DNA of 64,000 nucleotides from Trematomus loennbergii (taxonomy: Eukaryota; Chordata; Actinopteri; Perciformes; Nototheniidae), in the NCBI GenBank assembly GCA_012861695.1, contig JAAOOA010000127.1, forward strand, positions 23,808,767 through 23,872,766, in the 5' to 3' direction. Below, piece by piece: positions 58,519 to 64,000 of the stretch. A program made the position numbers and the translations under genes. The notes under the pieces were generated by a model that searched no databases, had not been told where the DNA came from, and saw only the letters and a program-made list of their open reading frames with translations. Each line of letters starts with the position of its first letter. Within the stretch, counting starts at the first letter, position 1.

Positions 58519-59354
58519 GTTGGACTAATGTATCAAGAACACGGAGGAGGAGCTGAGAGTCACGAGGAGTTTGTTTTGAGTATAGCGCCTCTAATGCACG
58601 GGTGCTGAAGCACAGTGAAAACACAAGGATGCATGTACTTAAAATACTGTATGCATGCAGTGAAATGAAAACCATGCATTATCTGGGCTGGGGCAGATCT
58701 CCAAGGGCCTAAAAGCAGCTAAGGGGCCCAAAGATTATCAATTTCTTCGTTCGTTCGTTGTATAGGCCTATTGTCAGCACCACCTAAACAAATTATTTCA
58801 AGAGATGTAGTAAATGCATCTTGTATTAAAACTAGTTTTCGGGACTTGTGGTCTTCCTGCAAGAAAGGGTTTTATGACTAGGTAATACTATAGGGCCTGC
58901 TCATTTTAGTTTTGGTTGATAGTGTAATTTTATTGGTGCGTATTCCTAAACATAAATGTATTTACAAAAATTCCCCACAGCTTTTGGGAGCAGGCTATTG
59001 TGCCTTACCCTACCTTCATATTTTTTTCAATAATTTCTACTGTCCATGGACATTAAAGCAAAAAGCAGTACGTGCACATTATTGTTCACTCAATTTTACA
59101 AAGAAAATACATTATAGTTGCAGGTTTAAATGTACACCAAAAGATGGCAACTTGCATCAGGTCTAGGTGTCCAGCTTATAGTTAAGTCTAAATATAACTA
59201 GTGTTTTGAAAATAAAGTACGTTTGACTCTAGACATTTTCAGCTCACAATGGTACTGTATAAACCTAATATAGAGGGAAAAGGGTGAATGTAATCAAACG
59301 TTTAAAAAAACTTAAAAAACTGTTATTGTCTTTTTCAAATCAAACAAACAAAAT
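58519..59354 (-). promoter_or_regulatory. Spacer holding the yars2 promoter, between yars2 and ppara
   Basis: About 840 bp separate the yars2 ATG from the predicted ppara poly(A) site, so the yars2 promoter must be here or inside the ppara 3'UTR. No TATA box or clear NRF-type site stands out; a short TTCG repeat is at 58747-58759. Confidence 0.4.
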
Positions 59355-62300
59355 GTGGCGGATTTAAAAATCATTTTATTTTAAAATCCATTCAATGTCA
59401 ACTTGTTCCATTATTTAAATGACTAGATATACATTCATCAAACATTTACAGCATTTTTACCAAGCCACATTACACATTAACAACACATCCAAAGACACTC
59501 TCTGTTGTCTCTTTGCATGACACTATAGCCACAAAAACAAACTCCATTAAATCCAGGAAGGAAAAAAAATCAAATACCTAATTCCTATGACTGCTGCCCC
59601 TGGTAAATTGTTCTGTCAGGTTTTGAAAGTAAAATTAACGGTCATTTCATTATCAATCAATATTTGTTGGGGCTTTTTGTTTGTGTGCTGTAAGGCGGAG
59701 CACTATGATCTCCTTTCAGAAAGATAGAGAAGGAAGAACAGTTTCTTTCTATGTCCTGAGCTAGTTCAACAAAGGAAGACTATGTTTCCCTGATACAAGC
59801 AAAAAAGTCCCTTGTCAATTCAACACAAAATAAACATTCCTAAGGGAAAGCAGACATCAATATTTACACGACTTTTCCTCTAGGGCTCTAGCGTTTCAAC
59901 CATTTTGCTTTTAGTTTTTCTCCTTTTTTTGTACCGTAAAATGAAGCTTCAATAGCACTTCTGTCTCTGTGTAGAATATTTTCCTTAATCTCCTGTGACA
60001 ATTTCCTGTCTGTGTGCTCTATTGTGTTTCAAACATTCATTCTACATGTAGCTGATGACATAAACACTGTAAAAGTGTGTGTGTTATCTGAATCTCTAGT
60101 GTTTTATGGCATAGGCACACGCTAAGGCACAGAGTGTTTGTGGTTTATCCCAATGCGTTACTGGGAACTACAATTCCCGAAAATCTTGCGAGGGAAAAAA
60201 ACCGAGCTGCATTGAATAAATTCTGCATATGGGACTGACATTCTGTGAGAAGGTATACGAAGCAAGTAGAGGCAGCTTAAAAGTCAGTAATCTACTCATG
60301 GCATAAGAAATGTTTGGTGAGTTAGTAGAATATAGCAGCGAGGGAGGAGAGGAAAGTCAGACAAAAAGTGTGACAAAAACAGGATTATTAAACATACTGC
60401 ATCTTCTTTACTGTAAAAGCATGTAATGTGTTGCAAACTATGACTGCATTCTCTATATAATCCACAGAGATGTGATGTGTTCAAACAAATAGATGGTTTG
60501 TTCAACAACAGGAGGCAACTATGGAGGATGTCTGATGATAACATTCTGTGAATATATATTACATATGAGAGTTTGCAACCTGAGAACACAGTATAAAAAG
60601 AGGAGACCAATAATGTCTGATCAGTGCTGGGCTGTGGTTTGATTTTTCAAATGATAAAAGGTCATGGAGGTCAAGTTTTAATCCACTGCTGTGAGCTATT
60701 ACAGCCCTGCACAGCCCACGTATGCTTTCACTTCAAATCATAAGAGCTTAATTCAACAAATAAATGAAATACAGTTGAAATGAACTGAAGCAATACTGCA
60801 GCTTTGATAGTTTTCTATCTAAAAATAGCAATTAACAAAAGGAATGTCCCCAACGGGATTCAGATCTATGTATACTCAGATGACCAGTTGCCCTGTTACC
60901 TTTAAGTCTATCTACAATGCACTCGTCAATCGTGCCATTTCAAATACATAATTATCTGATTTAGTCATACATATATACTTTAGTATAAAAATATGATCCA
61001 ATTCAATTAAAACACAAGTATGTGGCATTTAAGCAAAAAAAACATACAGTACATAACTACATTAACTGTCAAATTTCAAACATTTAAAAGTATTTACCAA
61101 ACGGAGGAATACAAAAGTTGATCATCATTAATAGTACCTTGTATACCTCATGAGTCAGGGAGAGCAGATCATTTCGGCTATATACAATAGCAACTCTGTT
61201 TATACAATGTGATGTCATTATAAGCACAAGGTCCATTTCTGGTGATTGAATTTCCATAATTTCATGATTTTAGTAGATTTTGTTTGGATAAGGAAATTCA
61301 GATTTACATTTATATATTACTTTAGGTCTTTATGTAGCATGTAGCGAAGGCAGTATTTCAACAACATACAGGATTGGCCTCTTCACATGCACTGTTATCG
61401 CCATAGATAGAGAAAAAACATCTTCTGGAAATGTATTTGGTCTTCATCCTTCACCAATCACGTGTGTTGCTAAAAGAAAGTCTAATCTTTAAGCCATTTA
61501 TCTTACTTACATAATTGAATAAGTGCAGACGGCAACATGCCTGTGTTTGTCTTGCCTACAGTTTGCCAGAGAAACTGCATGAGCTAAACAAAACCTTTAA
61601 ATGAAAAAGGTATAGTGCTTTTCCTTTGCAATAATATAGAAAATGTGCACGTAAGACCCCTGAATCCTAACCAACTGCATATGTTATGAGGACCAAACAC
61701 AGCCAGTGAAAGGCAGAAAGACTACAATGAGAAGAAGAGAAACAAAATAATACCATTATTAATGAGGGACGGTGCTTTACTGCTTCAGAAATAAAAAATC
61801 AGATGAATACATTTCTATCAAATCTGTTTTTAGGTCGTTTTTTTGGCCAGTTCTAAGATTGTAACCCCGTTTATCGTGGTGTTAGCCCTTGAATACCAGG
61901 AGACAAAACAATGCCAAATGTCTGTGCATGTGTTTTGTAAGAAAGGCATTTATCAGAGGTCTGGTATGATCATGTTGAATTATCGAAGAAACTTCAACAT
62001 TTCTTAAAAAGAAATTGCTATCTTAATCTGAAATTGCCTGGATCTTGAGTAATATGTGATGAAGATCCAAACCAAGTCTTGACGATGTCTTGTGAGGAAG
62101 TGAAAATAATATGCATTTCCAAAACATTTCCAGTATCATTACAAACACAGTATGGCTTACAGTACAAATACATGCTTATTTTCAGGAGCAGCACATTTGT
62201 GTCTCTGGGTATAAAACAGGTGAAGAGTAATGGTGGGGGGCAGGTGCATGGATAACCATCACCAACCTTTATTGACATCCGATTTGGCAGAAGCTGCCTT

Positions 62301-62811
62301 GCTTGAACAATGTGTTGATACTGCCTTAGTGTTGCTGCCCAATAAGGTCATTTGGGTGTTGTTAGCTGTGAAGGTATATGGCTCTTTGACATCAGTATAC
62401 AAATCTGATTTCAAGCATACTGCTGGAGTGGTGACTATCAAGTTCACTTTCTTTCCTCATTTTAGGGCTTTGTTAAGGGTTTAGGATTGGGATAACCAAG
62501 GAGATCGCCTCAAATGCTTCAAATCAGCATTGAGGGTTTGGTCAGAGATGGCATACACTGGTTTCTAGATAGGGGCTCAATCAGCTGCACATCACATCTT
62601 CTCTGCTAATGAAGCGCCACACAATGGAGCGAGGAGCACTTTGTCAAACAAAGAGAATCATCAGCGTCTTGAATCCAAAGGTTACTCCTGCTGCATTATG
62701 GGGGTTTAAGTGGTTCAACCTAGCTTACGGAGGACTCTTCTTCTTCTGTCCCTGAAAAAAAGGAGATGATTTGTAGAGTGCCTCTCCTGGTTATTCTTCC
62801 TCCACAACCCC
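59355..62811 (-). other. ppara: ppara 3'UTR, predicted about 3.5 kb
   Basis: The region is AT-rich with no coding signal. AATAAA on the minus strand at 59375-59380 is followed in the transcript by a GT-rich stretch (TGTTTGTTTG, about 59340-59350), a good poly(A) configuration. PPARA is known for a long 3'UTR. Earlier poly(A) sites are possible. Pumilio-like motifs occur at 59871-59878 and 61179-61186, which is not unexpected in such AT-rich sequence. Confidence 0.55.
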
Positions 62812-63056
62812 TCAGTACATGTCTCTGTAGATCTCCTGCAGGAGCGGGTGCAGGGACGTGTCCTCTGTCTTTTTAATCTCTTGTACCAGCTGAGCGTGCT
62901 CAGTGACCAGCTGCCGGAGGTCGGCCAGTTTCTGCAGCATCTTGGGGAAGAGGAAAGAGTCGTCGGGGTGATTGGCCAGCAGATGGAGCTGAAGCACCTG
63001 CACAATGCTCTCCTGCATCCGCTCGATGTGCTTCACGTTCACCAGGCCTGGGCGGT
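62812..63056 (-). CDS. ppara: ppara terminal coding exon (helices 9-12, AF-2)
   Basis: Acceptor GATCAG|ACCGC after a short 231-bp intron. Encodes [18 protein letters not shown] to [10 protein letters not shown], with TGA at 62812-62814. AF-2, the coactivator-binding helix, is intact. Confidence 0.93.
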
Positions 63057-63741
63057 CTGATCAGAGGAAGCAAAACAGACTCGAGTGAGACGATTTAAAT
63101 ATAATCTCCTGTTGGAATAAACTAATTCAATGGCAAGATTATACCAGAATTCCTTGGGTGTATAACAGAAGCATTTGCTTTGAGATTGATTAAAAGTCCT
63201 TAAAGATCCAAAGGAAAAATAACTTCTAATTTCCCAAATAGCAAACGAGTTGTTTATGTGTAAATGTTATTGTTCCTGTATCTTTACCTCCACAGCAGAT
63301 GATGACAGCCACAAACAGAGCCAGGTCGCTGTCGTCCAGCTCCATGGCGTTAAACTTCATTGCAAACTGGAACTTTGGCTCCATCATGTCACTGAAGGGC
63401 CGCCGCAAGCTCTTGAGGAATTCCCGGGTGATGAAGCCTGAGCCGTACGCCACCAGGAGCCCATCCTTGTTCATGCTGGAGGCGAGCATGGCGAAGAGGG
63501 CCTCGTACACTCCATATTTCAAAAGAGTCACCTGATCGTTGAGGTCCAGGCTCGAGAACCCGGGGACGGACTTTGCAAACTCTGTGAGCTCGGTGACGGT
63601 TTCCACCGAGGTGCACTGGCAGCAGTGGAAAATCCGAACTTCTGCCTCCCTGTCCTTCAGGGGTCCAGCTGAGCCCACCATCTTTGCCACCAGCGTCTGC
63701 TCTGCCAACTGCAGGGTCTCCATGTCATGGATGACAAAAGG
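62812..63741 (-). CDS. ppara: Peroxisome proliferator-activated receptor alpha, last two coding exons (partial)
   Basis: Ligand-activated nuclear receptor that, as an RXR heterodimer, switches on fatty-acid oxidation genes. Only the ligand-binding domain is here: exons 63288-63741 and 62812-63056, joined in frame for the C-terminal 232 aa from [10 protein letters not shown] to EIYRDMY-stop. Seen: helix 3 with [16 protein letters not shown] (the human Ser280 equivalent present); LLKYGVYEA with the alpha-type Tyr (human Tyr314; PPAR-delta has His); [19 protein letters not shown] with the helix-11 His; and AF-2 helix [19 protein letters not shown] and [10 protein letters not shown] favour alpha over delta and gamma. 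The DNA-binding domain and 5' exons lie beyond the right edge. Teleosts often have pparaa and pparab; I cannot decide between them. Confidence 0.93.
63288..63741 (-). CDS. ppara: ppara penultimate coding exon (ligand-binding domain helices 2-8)
   Basis: The acceptor on the minus strand is CTCCGCAG|CCTTTT and the donor TGTGGAG|GTAAAG, 454 nt. The exon ends in the Asp codon after VIICCG, as in mammalian PPARA. Contains the helix 3 and helix 5 ligand contacts. Confidence 0.93.
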
Positions 63742-64000
63742 CTGCGGAGAAAAAAGAGAAACTTTTATGACCTAAACATGTAGAGTATGGTTAAAAATGG
63801 GTTTCCAGTTCAAATGCCAAACACACACAGTTCAGTTTGTACTGTTATTTTGGAAAACATCACATAAATAAACGTGACTGCATAAATATGGAAAAAGCTG
63901 AGTCAGCAAACTTCAACGACATGAAAAAGTGTATGTTTACCCATAATCCCTGCAGAAAGGAGAGGCTTAATTAGCCAGAGCTATTATTGCCACTCAAATA

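Overview
The window is nuclear DNA from a ray-finned fish, most likely a percomorph teleost. It has small introns with GT/AG splice sites, very many (CA)n/(GT)n microsatellites, fish-type non-autonomous DNA transposons, LINE tails, and vertebrate genes whose proteins are close to the human ones. Nothing bacterial, viral or organellar was seen. No recent complete transposon or provirus is present.

Layout. From 1 to about 48.9 kb the sequence is almost entirely non-coding: intergenic or very large introns, with simple repeats, short transposon relics and AT-rich stretches. The only convincing coding signal there is one short plus-strand exon at about 38.23-38.40 kb (coiled-coil-like plus a basic segment), which I could not assign to a gene. 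From 48.9 kb to the end, three vertebrate genes lie head-to-tail on the minus strand: cdkn1b (p27Kip1; coding exons 51,860-52,682, 3'UTR exon down to about 48,980), yars2 (mitochondrial tyrosyl-tRNA synthetase; five coding exons, 54,698-58,518, 480 aa), and the last two coding exons of a PPAR-alpha gene (62,812-63,741) with a long 3'UTR reaching about 59,355. The 5' part of ppara lies beyond the right edge.

Reconstructed splicing keeps the frame in all three genes. cdkn1b gives 182 aa, with the RxLFG cyclin-binding motif, the CDK-binding region, a nuclear localisation signal and the T187-type phosphodegron. yars2 gives 480 aa with HIGH-like HVGN, KMSKS-like KLGKTAG and an S4-like C-terminus. 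The ppara part gives 232 aa of ligand-binding domain with the alpha-type ligand-contact residues.

Functional links: the three genes act separately (cell-cycle inhibition, mitochondrial translation, fatty-acid-responsive transcription). Their shared strand and short spacers (roughly 1.5 kb and 0.8 kb) make the cluster compact. The most interesting regulatory signal is in the cdkn1b 3'UTR: three matches to the miR-221/222 seed and two Pumilio motifs, one of them close to a miR site, resembling the regulation described for human p27. Mobile-element content includes two TTAA-flanked MITEs and one TA-flanked MITE within 2 kb (13.5-15.6 kb), a degraded TTAA MITE at 36.8 kb, a tRNA-derived SINE relic, and an L2/CR1-like LINE 3' end inside yars2 intron 1. 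I found no convincing undescribed system.
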